From: Mycobacterium shinjukuense
GTDB taxonomy: Bacteria > Actinomycetota > Actinomycetes > Mycobacteriales > Mycobacteriaceae
Direction of reading: 5' to 3'
Length of the DNA stretch: 64,000 bases
Assembly (NCBI RefSeq): GCF_010730055.1
Contig: NZ_AP022575.1
Coordinates: forward strand, 4,030,001-4,094,000
A program made the position numbers and the translations under genes. The notes beneath the pieces were generated by a model that was not told the DNA's origin, did no database searches, and saw only the letters and a list, made by a program, of their open reading frames with translations. Below, in pieces: positions 32,895 to 41,221 of this stretch; the stretch's first letter is position 1, and each line of letters begins with the position of its first letter.

Positions 32895-34343
32895 ATGACG
32901 GAGCGCTACACCACCACCGACGCCGGCGGCCCGGCGCCCAGTGACGATCAGTCGTTGACGGTGGGCCCCGATGGCCCGATCCTGCTGCAGGATCACTACC
33001 TCATCGAGCAGATGGCGATGTTCAATCGGGAGCGCATCCCGGAACGCCAGCCGCATGCCAAGGGTGGCGGCGCGTTCGGCCATTTCGAGGTGACGGGCGA
33101 CGTCAGTCGCTACACCAGGGCCGCGGTGTTTCAGCCGGGCGCTACGACCGAGACGCTGATCCGGTTCTCCACCGTCGCCGGCGAGCGGGGCAGTCCGGAC
33201 ACGTGGCGGGATCCGCGCGGTTTCGCGGTGAAGTTTTACACGTCGGAGGGCAACTTCGACATGGTGGGCAACAACACGCCGATCTTTTTTATCCGTGACC
33301 CGTTGAAGTTTCAGCATTTCATCCGTTCGCAAAAGCGAATGGCGGCAAGCAACTTGCGTGATCACAACATGCAGTGGGATTTTTGGACGCTCTCGCCGGA
33401 GTCGGCGCATCAGGTGACCTGGTTGATGGGTGATCGGGGCATCCCCAGAAGCTGGCGGCACATGAACGGCTACGGCAGCCACACCTACAGCTGGATCAAC
33501 GCCGCCGGTGAGATCTTCTGGGTGAAATACCATTTCATCACCGATCAGGGCATCGAGTTCCTCAACCAACGGGACGCCGACCGGCTGGCCGGCGAGGATG
33601 GCGACTACCACCAGCGGGATCTCTACCGGGCGATCGAGCGTGGCGAGTATCCGAGTTGGACGCTGAAGATGCAGATCATGCCGTTCGAGCAGGCCAAGGC
33701 GTATCGGTTCAACCCGTTCGACCTGACCAAGGTGTGGCCGCACGCCGACTTCCCGTTGGTCGAGGTGGGCAGGTTGACGCTGGACCGCAACGTCACCGAT
33801 TACCACACCGAAATCGAGCAGGCGGCCTTCGAGCCCAACAGCCTCGTGCCGGGCACCGGGTTGAGCCCGGACAAGATGTTGCTGGCGCGCGGTTTCTCCT
33901 ACGCCGACGCGCACCGGGCGCGGTTGGGCACCAATTACAAGCAGATCCCGGTCAATTCACCGAAGGTCCAGGTGCACAGCTACTCCAAAGACGGGGCGAT
34001 GCGGATCGCCAACGTGTCGGATCCGGTGTATGCGCCCAACTCCTACGGGGGTCCGCATGCCGATCCGGCACGCGCCGCCGAGGTGCGCTGGTATGCCGAC
34101 GGTGACATGGTCCGGGCCGCCTACACGCTGCGCGCCGAGGACGACGATTGGGGTCAGGCCGGCACCTTGGTGCGCGAGGTTCTCGACGATGATGCTCGGG
34201 ACCGTTTGGTGCACAACATCATTGGTCATGTCTGCAAGGGTGTGCGGGAGCCGGTGCTGTCGCGGGTGTTCCAGTATTGGCGCAACGTCGACCCCGATCT
34301 GGGCAAGGCGGTCGAAGCGGGCGTTCGGGCCAACCTGAGTTAG
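32895..34343 (+). CDS. katA: Monofunctional haem catalase
   Basis: Decomposes H2O2 to water and oxygen. At 482 residues it belongs to the small-subunit class. The distal histidine is in ERQPHAKGGGAFG (about residue 55), the distal asparagine in FDMVGNNTPIF, and the proximal haem ligand is the Tyr of RGFSYADAHRARLG. NADPH-binding regions appear intact. GGAGATGG lies near the ATG at 32895. No Fur/PerR/OxyR-type regulator gene is adjacent. Compared with the M. tuberculosis gene order I recall, this gene is extra, lying between the homologues of Rv3705A and Rv3705c; that species relies on KatG. Confidence 0.95.
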   Translation: MTERYTTTDAGGPAPSDDQSLTVGPDGPILLQDHYLIEQMAMFNRERIPERQPHAKGGGAFGHFEVTGDVSRYTRAAVFQPGATTETLIRFSTVAGERGSPDTWRDPRGFAVKFYTSEGNFDMVGNNTPIFFIRDPLKFQHFIRSQKRMAASNLRDHNMQWDFWTLSPESAHQVTWLMGDRGIPRSWRHMNGYGSHTYSWINAAGEIFWVKYHFITDQGIEFLNQRDADRLAGEDGDYHQRDLYRAIERGEYPSWTLKMQIMPFEQAKAYRFNPFDLTKVWPHADFPLVEVGRLTLDRNVTDYHTEIEQAAFEPNSLVPGTGLSPDKMLLARGFSYADAHRARLGTNYKQIPVNSPKVQVHSYSKDGAMRIANVSDPVYAPNSYGGPHADPARAAEVRWYADGDMVRAAYTLRAEDDDWGQAGTLVREVLDDDARDRLVHNIIGHVCKGVREPVLSRVFQYWRNVDPDLGKAVEAGVRANLS

Positions 34344-34373
34344 GCCTTCGGCGTGCCTGGCATGATCGAGCCC

Positions 34374-35024
34374 ATGTCAACCATGCGGTTCGCCGCCTCG
34401 GTCGTGACGCTGACCGCCGGCGCCGCGCTGGCCGTCCCCGTCGCGGCGGCCACCCCGTCGGAGCCCGGCGTCGTCTCCTACGCGGTGCTGGGCCGGGGGT
34501 CGGTGGGCAACATCGTCGGCGGGCCGATGGGCTGGGAGTCGGTGTTCACCGAGCCGGTCCAGGGGTTCTGGGTCGATCTGCCGGCATGCAACAACTGGGC
34601 CGACATCGGGTTGCCCGAGGTGTACAACGACCCAGACCTGGCGTCGTTCAACGGCGCCACCACGCGGACGTCGGCCACCGACCAGACCCACTACGTCAAG
34701 CAGGCGGTCGGGGTATTCGCCACCAACGACGCCGCCGGCCGGGCATTCCACCGCGTCGTGGACCGGACCGTGGGCTGTTCGGGACAGACCACACCGATGC
34801 ACCTGGACAACGGGACGACCCAGGTGTGGTCGTTCGCCGGTGGCCCCGCCACCGGCGCCGACGCGGCATGGATCAAGCAGGAAGCGGGCACCGACCGGCG
34901 CTGCTTCAACCAGACCCGGCTGCGGGAAAACGTGTTGCTGCAGGCAAAGGTCTGCCAATCGGGCAACGCCGGCCCGGCGGTCAACGTGCTGGCCGGCGCC
35001 ATGCAGAACGCGCTGGGCCAGTAG
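34374..35024 (+). CDS. Secreted PknH-like sensor-domain protein
   Basis: A 216-residue exported protein. The N-terminal signal peptide (ASVVTLTAGAALAVPVAAATP) is followed by a domain resembling the extracellular part of the kinase PknH, with four conserved-type cysteines (PACNNW, VGCSGQ, RRCFNQ, KVCQSG) likely to make two disulfides. Such domains sit as stand-alone lipoproteins or secreted proteins in mycobacteria and may bind a small ligand. The ATG at 34374 is chosen over 34353 since it places the signal peptide at the N-terminus. It corresponds to Rv3705c, and lies just upstream of the ergothioneine operon. Confidence 0.8.
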   Translation: MSTMRFAASVVTLTAGAALAVPVAAATPSEPGVVSYAVLGRGSVGNIVGGPMGWESVFTEPVQGFWVDLPACNNWADIGLPEVYNDPDLASFNGATTRTSATDQTHYVKQAVGVFATNDAAGRAFHRVVDRTVGCSGQTTPMHLDNGTTQVWSFAGGPATGADAAWIKQEAGTDRRCFNQTRLRENVLLQAKVCQSGNAGPAVNVLAGAMQNALGQ

Positions 35025-35111
35025 CGCGGCTGGGAGGTGGGCGGCAAGGTGGATACCCGTCCACCCGTCACAACGGGAATATGTCGGTGCGCTCTGGAAG
35101 ATGAAGTGTTG

Positions 35112-35135
35112 GCGGCTATCGTTCCCGATAGCCGC
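35112..35135 (+). promoter_or_regulatory. Perfect 10-bp hairpin in front of egtA
   Basis: GCGGCTATCG and CGATAGCCGC form a perfect stem with a four-base loop (TTCC), ending 29 bases before the egtA ATG and just ahead of its CGGAGGGAT ribosome site. It could be an operator palindrome or a 5'-UTR hairpin controlling the whole egt operon. Confidence 0.6.
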
Positions 35136-35164
35136 GCAGGCTTCCGGCCCGGAGGGATCGTGAT

Positions 35165-36448
35165 ATGACGTTCGCCGCCATCACCGCCGCGGTTGCGGAG
35201 CTGGATCGCCCACCGGACGCGGACATCGCCAGTTCGGCGGCCGCCGCGCGATACATCGCGGACGGCTGTCTCGTCGACGGGCCGGTGGGTCGGGTCGGTC
35301 TGGAAATGGAGGCACACTGCTTTGACCCGGCGGACCCGATCCGCAGGCCGAGCTGGCAGGAAATCACCGATGTTCTGCGGTGGTTGAGCCCGCTGCCGGG
35401 CGGCAGCGTGGTCAGCGTGGAACCCGGCGGTGCCGTGGAACTGTCGAGTCCGCCCGCCGATGGTGTCGTGCCGGCCATCGACGCGATGGCCTGCGACCAG
35501 GCCGTGCTGCGGTCGGCCTTCGCCGACGCCGGGCTGGGCCTGGTTTTTCTGGGCGCCGACCCGCTGCGCCCGCCCGAACGGATCAACCCGGGCGGGCGCT
35601 ATCGCGCCATGGAACGCTATTTCGACGCCAGCCGCGGTGGGTCCGCGGGCGCGGCGATGATGACCTCGACCGCCTCGATCCAGGTCAATGTGGACGCCGG
35701 ACCGCGGGACGGATGGGCGGCGCGGGTGCGGCTGGCCCACGCCCTGGGGCCGACGATGATCGCGATCACCGCCAACTCCCCGATGCTGGCCGGCAAGTTT
35801 TCCGGCTGGCAGTCCACCCGGCAGCGGGTGTGGGGGCAGATGGACTCGGCGCGCTGCGGGCCGATTCTCGGCGTCAGCGGCGACGACCCTGGCACCGACT
35901 GGGCGCGCTATGCCCTCAAGGCGCCGGTGATGCTGGTGCACAACCCGGACGCCGTCGCGGTCACCCGCTACGTGCCGTTCACCGACTGGGTGGACGGCCG
36001 GGTTCTGCTCGGCGATCGTCGTCCCACCGTCGCCGATCTGGAGTACCACCTGACCACGCTGTTCCCCCCGGTGCGTCCGCGGCAGTGGCTGGAGATTCGC
36101 TACCTGGACAGTGTGCCCGACGCGGTGTGGCCGGCGGTGTTGTTCACGCTGGTGACCCTGCTCGACGACCCGGTGGCGGCCGAGTTGGCCGCCGAGGCCG
36201 TGCAACCGGTGGCCACCGCCTGGGACACCGCGGCCCGGGTCGGCCTGGATGACCGCCGGCTCTACCTGGCGGCCAACCGGTGTCTGGCCATCGCCGCGCG
36301 GCGGGTGCCCGCCGAACTCGCCGACCCGATGCACCGGTTGCTGGACGACGTCGAGCGGGGCCGCTGCCCCGCTGACGACTTTTCCGACCGGGTGATCGAG
36401 CACGGCATCGCGCCGACGGTCACCCGGTTGGCGCGAGGCGGGCTGTGA
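35165..36448 (+). CDS. egtA: Gamma-glutamylcysteine ligase of ergothioneine synthesis, EgtA
   Basis: Joins glutamate and cysteine with ATP, giving the gamma-Glu-Cys that EgtB uses as sulfur donor. The 427-residue protein has the GCS2 family pattern: GLEMEAHCFDP near residue 45, SVEPGGAVELSSPP, TASIQVNVDAG, and LEIRYLDSVPD. It is the first gene of a tightly packed egtABCDE operon. Start ATG 35165 has GGAGGG upstream. Its stop overlaps the GTG of egtB (GTGA), so the two are coupled. Confidence 0.95.
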   Translation: MTFAAITAAVAELDRPPDADIASSAAAARYIADGCLVDGPVGRVGLEMEAHCFDPADPIRRPSWQEITDVLRWLSPLPGGSVVSVEPGGAVELSSPPADGVVPAIDAMACDQAVLRSAFADAGLGLVFLGADPLRPPERINPGGRYRAMERYFDASRGGSAGAAMMTSTASIQVNVDAGPRDGWAARVRLAHALGPTMIAITANSPMLAGKFSGWQSTRQRVWGQMDSARCGPILGVSGDDPGTDWARYALKAPVMLVHNPDAVAVTRYVPFTDWVDGRVLLGDRRPTVADLEYHLTTLFPPVRPRQWLEIRYLDSVPDAVWPAVLFTLVTLLDDPVAAELAAEAVQPVATAWDTAARVGLDDRRLYLAANRCLAIAARRVPAELADPMHRLLDDVERGRCPADDFSDRVIEHGIAPTVTRLARGGL

Positions 36449-37722
36449 CCGTACGCGAAGGGTTGGCCCGCGACCTGGACCGGGCGCGCGCGCGGACGCT
36501 GCGGCTGGTCGATTTCGACGACGCCGAACTGTGTCGTCAGTACGACCCGTTGATGAGCCCCCTGGTGTGGGACCTGGCGCACATCGGTCAGCAGGAGGAG
36601 CTGTGGCTGTTGCGCGGCGGTGACCCGGCACGGCCCGGGATCTTGCCGCCGGAGGTCGACGGCCTCTACGACGCCTTCGTGCACTCGCGCGCCAGTCGGG
36701 TCGAGCTGCCGCTGCTGTCCCCACGACGGGCGCGGTCATATTGTCAGACGGTGCGCTCGGCGGCGCTGGATGCTCTGGACGCTCTCCCGCACGACGCCGG
36801 CGACTTCGAGTTCGCGCTGGTGGTCAGCCACGAAAACCAGCACTGCGAAACCATGCTGCAGGCCCTGAACCTGCGGCCCGGCGCGCCGCTGCTGCGCGAC
36901 ACCGAGCCGCTGCCGGCGGGGCGGCCCGGGCTGGCCGGCACGTCGGTGCTGGTGCCCGGTGGGCCGTTCGTGCTGGGTGTAGACGCCGCAAGCGAACCGT
37001 ACTCGTTGGACAACGAGCGCCCGGCCCACGTCGTGGACGTGCCGGCATTCCGGATCGGGCGGGTTCCGGTCACCAACGGCGAGTGGCTACGTTTCATCGA
37101 GGACGGCGGCTACACCCAGCCGCGGTGGTGGTCGGACCGCGGCTGGCAGCATCGGCAGCGCGCGGGCCTGACGGCGCCGCAATTCTGGAGCCCCGACGGA
37201 CGAACCCGCACGCGGTTCGGCCACGTCGAGGAGATTCCCGCCGACGAGCCGGTGCAGCATGTCACCTTCTTCGAGGCCGAGGCGTACGCGGCGTGGGCCG
37301 GCGCCCGGCTGCCCACCGAGGTCGAATGGGAGAAGGCTTGCGCGTGGGATCCGGCGACGGGCACCCGGCGCCGCTACCCGTGGGGAGCTGAGGAGCCCTC
37401 GCCCAACCGCGCCAACTTGGGTGGCGCCACGTTGCGCCCGGCGCCGGTCGGAGCCTACCCGGCCGGCGCCTCGGCCTGCGGGGCCGAGCAGATGCTGGGC
37501 GACGTCTGGGAATGGACCACGTCACCGCTGCGTCCCTGGCCGGGGTTTGTCCCGATGATCTACCGGCGGTACTCGCAGCCATTCTTCTTTGGTGATTACC
37601 GGGTGCTGCGGGGCGGGTCGTGGGCGGTGGAGCCGGCCATCCTGCGGCCCAGCTTCCGCAACTGGGATCACCCGTACCGTCGTCAGATCTTTGTCGGCGT
37701 CCGGCTGGTGTGGGACGTCTGA
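36445..37722 (+). CDS. egtB: Ergothioneine sulfoxide synthase EgtB
   Basis: A non-haem iron enzyme that couples gamma-Glu-Cys to trimethylhistidine with O2. The N-terminal DinB-like domain provides the three iron ligands, visible as His46 (LAHIGQQEE) and the HENQH pair at His129 and His133. The C-terminal FGE-sulfatase-like domain begins near residue 170 (VPGGPFVLGVD) and ends with WAVEPAILRPSFRNWDHP and FVGVRLVWDV. Of 425 residues, it is standard length. The GTG at 36445 overlaps egtA, and its stop overlaps the egtC start. Confidence 0.96.
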   Translation: MTVREGLARDLDRARARTLRLVDFDDAELCRQYDPLMSPLVWDLAHIGQQEELWLLRGGDPARPGILPPEVDGLYDAFVHSRASRVELPLLSPRRARSYCQTVRSAALDALDALPHDAGDFEFALVVSHENQHCETMLQALNLRPGAPLLRDTEPLPAGRPGLAGTSVLVPGGPFVLGVDAASEPYSLDNERPAHVVDVPAFRIGRVPVTNGEWLRFIEDGGYTQPRWWSDRGWQHRQRAGLTAPQFWSPDGRTRTRFGHVEEIPADEPVQHVTFFEAEAYAAWAGARLPTEVEWEKACAWDPATGTRRRYPWGAEEPSPNRANLGGATLRPAPVGAYPAGASACGAEQMLGDVWEWTTSPLRPWPGFVPMIYRRYSQPFFFGDYRVLRGGSWAVEPAILRPSFRNWDHPYRRQIFVGVRLVWDV

Positions 37723-38405
37723 TGTGCCGTCACCTGGGTTGGCTCGGCGCCGAGGTCACGATTTCCTCGCTGGTGCTCGACCCGCCGCAGGGTCTGCGGG
37801 TGCAGTCCTACGCGCCGCGCCGGCAAAAGTACGGCCTGATGAACGCCGACGGCTGGGGCGTCGGCTTTTTCGACGGCCGGGTGCCCCGGCGCTGGCGCGG
37901 CGCGGTGCCGCTATGGGGGGAGAGGTCGTTCGAATCGGTCGCGCCGGCCCTGCGCAGCCACTGTGTGGTGGCCACGGTGCGTTCGGCGACCGTCGGCATG
38001 CCGATCGAAGTCAGCGCGACCGCGCCGTTCACCGACGGTCACTGGCTGTTGTCGCACAACGGTGTGGTGGACCGTGCAGTGTTGCCGGCCAGTTTGTCAG
38101 CCGAATCCGTGTGTGACAGCGCGATACTGGCGGCCGTCGTGTTCGCGCGTGGTATGGACGCACTGGGTGATACCGTTGTCGAGATCGCGGCCGCCGATCC
38201 CCTTGCGCGACTGAACATCTTGGCGGCCGACGGTTCCCGGCTGGTCGCTACCGCCTGGGGAGACACGCTATCAATCCTGCGCCGCGGCGACGGTGTGGTG
38301 TTGGCCAGCGAACCCTACGACGACGATCCGGACTGGGAGGACGTGCCGGACCGTCACCTGGTGGATGTCATTGGGAATCACGTCGCATTGACCGCGCTGG
38401 GTTGA
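37722..38405 (+). CDS. egtC: Gamma-glutamyl-hercynylcysteine sulfoxide hydrolase EgtC
   Basis: A class II (Ntn) glutamine amidotransferase-type hydrolase that removes the glutamyl group from the EgtB product. It starts MCRHLGW, so that after Met removal Cys2 becomes the N-terminal nucleophile, which fixes the start at 37722. Further motifs are NADGWGVGFFD and HNGVVD. The 227-residue length is normal. The start codon shares one base with the egtB stop (TGATG). Confidence 0.95.
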   Translation: MCRHLGWLGAEVTISSLVLDPPQGLRVQSYAPRRQKYGLMNADGWGVGFFDGRVPRRWRGAVPLWGERSFESVAPALRSHCVVATVRSATVGMPIEVSATAPFTDGHWLLSHNGVVDRAVLPASLSAESVCDSAILAAVVFARGMDALGDTVVEIAAADPLARLNILAADGSRLVATAWGDTLSILRRGDGVVLASEPYDDDPDWEDVPDRHLVDVIGNHVALTALG

Positions 38406-38417
38406 GAAAGGATTCCG

Positions 38418-39383
38418 ATGACGCTGTCGCTGTCCAACCACCTGGCCGAGGACTCGGCGTACCATGCGTTGCGCCGCGACGTGCTCGAAGGGCTGCGAAA
38501 GACACCGAAATCGTTGCCGCCCAAGTGGTTCTACGACTCAGTGGGCAGTGAGCTGTTCGACCAGATCACCCGGCTGCCGGAGTACTACCCCACCCGTGCC
38601 GAGGCCGCGATCCTGCGGGCCCACTCGGCCGACATCGCGTCGGCCAGCGAGGCCGACACCGTGGTCGAATTGGGCAGCGGGACGTCGGAGAAGACCCGCA
38701 TGCTGCTGAATGCGCTGCGCGACCGTGGATCACTCTGCGGATTCGTGCCATTCGACGTCGACGCCAATGTGCTGTCGGCGACCGCCGCCGCCATCCAAGC
38801 CGAATACTCGGGCGTCGAGATCCACGCTGTCTGTGGCGATTTTGAGGAGCATTTGACCGAAATCCCCGGCGGCGGGCGGCGGCTGTTCGTGTTCTTGGGA
38901 TCCACGATCGGCAACCTCACGCCCGGGCCCCGCGCGCAGTTTCTCGCCACCCTGGCCGGGGTCATGCAACCGGGTGACAGCCTGCTGCTGGGCACCGACC
39001 TGGTCAAGGACGCCGGCCGGCTGGTGCGGGCCTACGACGACGCCGCCGGCGTGACGGCCCGGTTCAATCGCAATGTGCTGGCGGTGATCAACCGGGAACT
39101 CGACGCCGATTTCGACGTCGACGCCTACCGGCACGTCGCCCGGTGGAACGTCGACGAGGAGCGCATCGAAATGTGGCTGCGCGCCGAGCGTCGCCAGCGA
39201 GTGCGCATCGGCGCGCTGGACCTGACCGTCGACTTTCGGGCCGGCGAGGAGATGCTCACCGAGGTCTCGTGCAAGTTCCGTCCGGACGCGGTGCGCGCCG
39301 AGCTGGCCGAGGCGGGATTGCGCCGCATCCGGTGGTGGACCGACGACGGCGGTGACTTCGGGTTGTCGCTGGCGGGCAAGTGA
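38418..39383 (+). CDS. egtD: Histidine N-alpha-trimethyltransferase EgtD
   Basis: Methylates histidine three times with SAM to make hercynine, the first dedicated step of ergothioneine synthesis. The 321-residue protein has the N-terminal motif PPKWFYDSVGSELFDQIT, the SAM-binding VELGSGTSEKTRML, and VFLGSTIGNLTP, all typical of the DUF2260/EgtD family. GAAAGGATT precedes the ATG. It follows egtC after 12 bases and overlaps egtE. Confidence 0.96.
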   Translation: MTLSLSNHLAEDSAYHALRRDVLEGLRKTPKSLPPKWFYDSVGSELFDQITRLPEYYPTRAEAAILRAHSADIASASEADTVVELGSGTSEKTRMLLNALRDRGSLCGFVPFDVDANVLSATAAAIQAEYSGVEIHAVCGDFEEHLTEIPGGGRRLFVFLGSTIGNLTPGPRAQFLATLAGVMQPGDSLLLGTDLVKDAGRLVRAYDDAAGVTARFNRNVLAVINRELDADFDVDAYRHVARWNVDEERIEMWLRAERRQRVRIGALDLTVDFRAGEEMLTEVSCKFRPDAVRAELAEAGLRRIRWWTDDGGDFGLSLAGK

Positions 39384-40516
39384 GCGACAGCCTGGCCGAC
39401 CGGTGGCGGGCGGCCCGCCCGCCGGTCGCCGGGCTGCACCTGGACAGCGCGGCCTGTTCCCGCCAGAGTTTCGCGGTGCTGGCGGCCGCCGCGAAGCACG
39501 CGCTGCATGAGGCCGAGGTTGGCGGGTATGTCGCGGCCGAGGCCGCCACACCCGTGCTCAACGCCGGTCGCGCCGCGGTCGCCACGCTCTGCGGCATGGC
39601 CGAGGCCGAGGTGGTGTTCACCACCGGCTCGCTGCACGCGCTGGATCTGCTGCTGGGCGGCTGGCCGGGGGAGGGCCGCACGCTGGCCTGCCTGCCCGGC
39701 GAGTACGGCCCCAACCTGGCGGTGATGGCCGCCCACGGATTCACGGTGCGCCCGTTGCCGACCCTCGAGGATGGCCGGTTGGCGCTCGACGATGCGGCCC
39801 ACCTGCTGGACGAGGATCCGCCCGACCTGGTCCACCTGACCCCGGTGGCCAGCCACCGCGGGGTGGTGCAACCGCTGGCGATGATGGCGAGGCTCTGCGG
39901 TGAGCTGGGGTTGCCGCTGGTGGTGGACGCCGCCCAGGCGCTGGGACAACTGGACTGTGCGGTGGGCGCCGACGCCATCTATTCGTCGTCACGCAAATGG
40001 ATCGCCGGGCCGCGCGGTGTCGGATTTCTGGCCGTGCGACCCGACTTGATGGATCGGCTGACACCGAGGCTGCCGGCCCCGGAGTGGGCGTCGATGTCGG
40101 TGGCCCGCCAACTCGAGTTCGGCGAGGCCAATATCGCTGCGCGCGTAGGGTTTTCGGTGGCATTGGGGGAGCACCTGGGGTGCGGGCCGGAAAAGCTGCG
40201 CGCCAGGTTGGCCGAGCTGGGTGCTCTGACCCGGACCGCGCTGGCCGGCGTGGACGGCTGGCTGGTGGTCGAGGCGGTCGAGGAGCCGAGCGCGATCACC
40301 ACGCTGGCACCGGTCGACGGTGCCGACCCCAAGGCCGTGCGGGACTGGCTGCTGGTCGAGCGGCGGATCGTCACCACCTGCGCCTCGGTGCACCGGGCGC
40401 CGCTGGAGCTGACGGGCCCGGTGCTGCGGATCTCACCACACGTGGACACCACGGCCGAGGATCTGCGGACCTTCGCCGACGCGCTGATCGCCGCGACCGC
40501 GGCGACCGCGGCTTGA
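39380..40516 (+). CDS. egtE: Ergothioneine C-S lyase EgtE
   Basis: A PLP-dependent enzyme of the cysteine desulfurase/aminotransferase V class that cleaves hercynylcysteine sulfoxide to ergothioneine. The PLP lysine is in SSSRKWIAGPRGVGF, the cofactor aspartate in VVDAAQALG. The 378-residue length fits. The GTG at 39380 overlaps the egtD stop (GTGA). It closes the egtABCDE operon, after which the minus-strand methyltransferase converges. Confidence 0.93.
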   Translation: MSDSLADRWRAARPPVAGLHLDSAACSRQSFAVLAAAAKHALHEAEVGGYVAAEAATPVLNAGRAAVATLCGMAEAEVVFTTGSLHALDLLLGGWPGEGRTLACLPGEYGPNLAVMAAHGFTVRPLPTLEDGRLALDDAAHLLDEDPPDLVHLTPVASHRGVVQPLAMMARLCGELGLPLVVDAAQALGQLDCAVGADAIYSSSRKWIAGPRGVGFLAVRPDLMDRLTPRLPAPEWASMSVARQLEFGEANIAARVGFSVALGEHLGCGPEKLRARLAELGALTRTALAGVDGWLVVEAVEEPSAITTLAPVDGADPKAVRDWLLVERRIVTTCASVHRAPLELTGPVLRISPHVDTTAEDLRTFADALIAATAATAA

Positions 40517-40521
40517 CGGCG

Positions 40522-41211
40522 CTACCCGGCCTTGTGTGCCGTCAGCAGGTAGGCGGGAAACTTCAGGCGGCCCTTGTCATCGCTGTCGTGTGCCGGAAAC
40601 TCGATCGGCGGTCCGGGCAGTTGCGACGGAACCACGGGCACATTGGCGTGGATGAAGGCGGGTCGGATCTCGTCGACCTCCCAGTACTTGCTCACCGCGG
40701 CGCGCAACTCGTCCTCGTCGACTTCGTTGGGCTTGATTTCCAGCTCCGCCGGGAACGCGCCCCTGGCGAACACCAGCACGAAATAGCTGGCACCCGGGGC
40801 GGCCGCGCGGTGCACCGAACGCAGATAGCCGTCGCGGCCCTCCACCGGCAGCGAGTGAAACAGCGTGCTGTCGATCACCGTGTTGAAGCGGCCGTCATAA
40901 CCGGAAAACTCGGTGATGTCGGCCTGCACGAAGCTGGCCGTGGTCAACCCGCGTTCTACGGCGGCCTTGGTGGCCGCCGCAACGGCCGTCGGCGTGATGT
41001 CGATGCCCACCACGGTGTAGCCGTCGGCGGCCAGCGCCAACGACAGCTCGGCGTACCCGCAGCCGGCGTCCAGCACGTCGCTGCGGACCTTTCCGGCCGC
41101 GATCAGCGCGGCCAGTTCGGGCTGCGGCTCACCGATGTTCCATGGCGGCGGTCCTTCGAACACGCCCTGCTCGCGGTACACACTGTCCCAATCCATTACC
41201 TCGTCGGTCAT
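40522..41211 (-). CDS. Class I SAM-dependent methyltransferase
   Basis: A 229-residue small-molecule methyltransferase. Motif I is VLDAGCGYAELSLALA (about residues 46-61), followed by the acidic strand VVGIDITP and the motif IV region FNTVIDSTLFHSLP. The N-terminal segment WDSVYREQGVFEGPPPWNIGEPQPE resembles thiopurine or tellurite-type methyltransferases. ATG 41211 begins MTDEVMDWDS. It is convergent with egtE and 10 bases downstream of the GCS-like gene on the same strand, so the two may be an operon. It matches the Rv3699 position; the substrate is unknown. Confidence 0.85.
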   Translation of the reverse strand: MTDEVMDWDSVYREQGVFEGPPPWNIGEPQPELAALIAAGKVRSDVLDAGCGYAELSLALAADGYTVVGIDITPTAVAAATKAAVERGLTTASFVQADITEFSGYDGRFNTVIDSTLFHSLPVEGRDGYLRSVHRAAAPGASYFVLVFARGAFPAELEIKPNEVDEDELRAAVSKYWEVDEIRPAFIHANVPVVPSQLPGPPIEFPAHDSDDKGRLKFPAYLLTAHKAG

Positions 41212-41221
41212 GGCTCCCAAC

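Noticed and set aside
32880..33914. 344-codon frame antisense to katA
   Set aside because: Shadow of the catalase gene; random-looking composition.
34691..36739. 682-codon open frame antisense to the egtA region
   Set aside because: High GC content opens antisense frames. The translation is Arg/Pro/Gly-rich without domains, and EgtA on the other strand is unmistakable.
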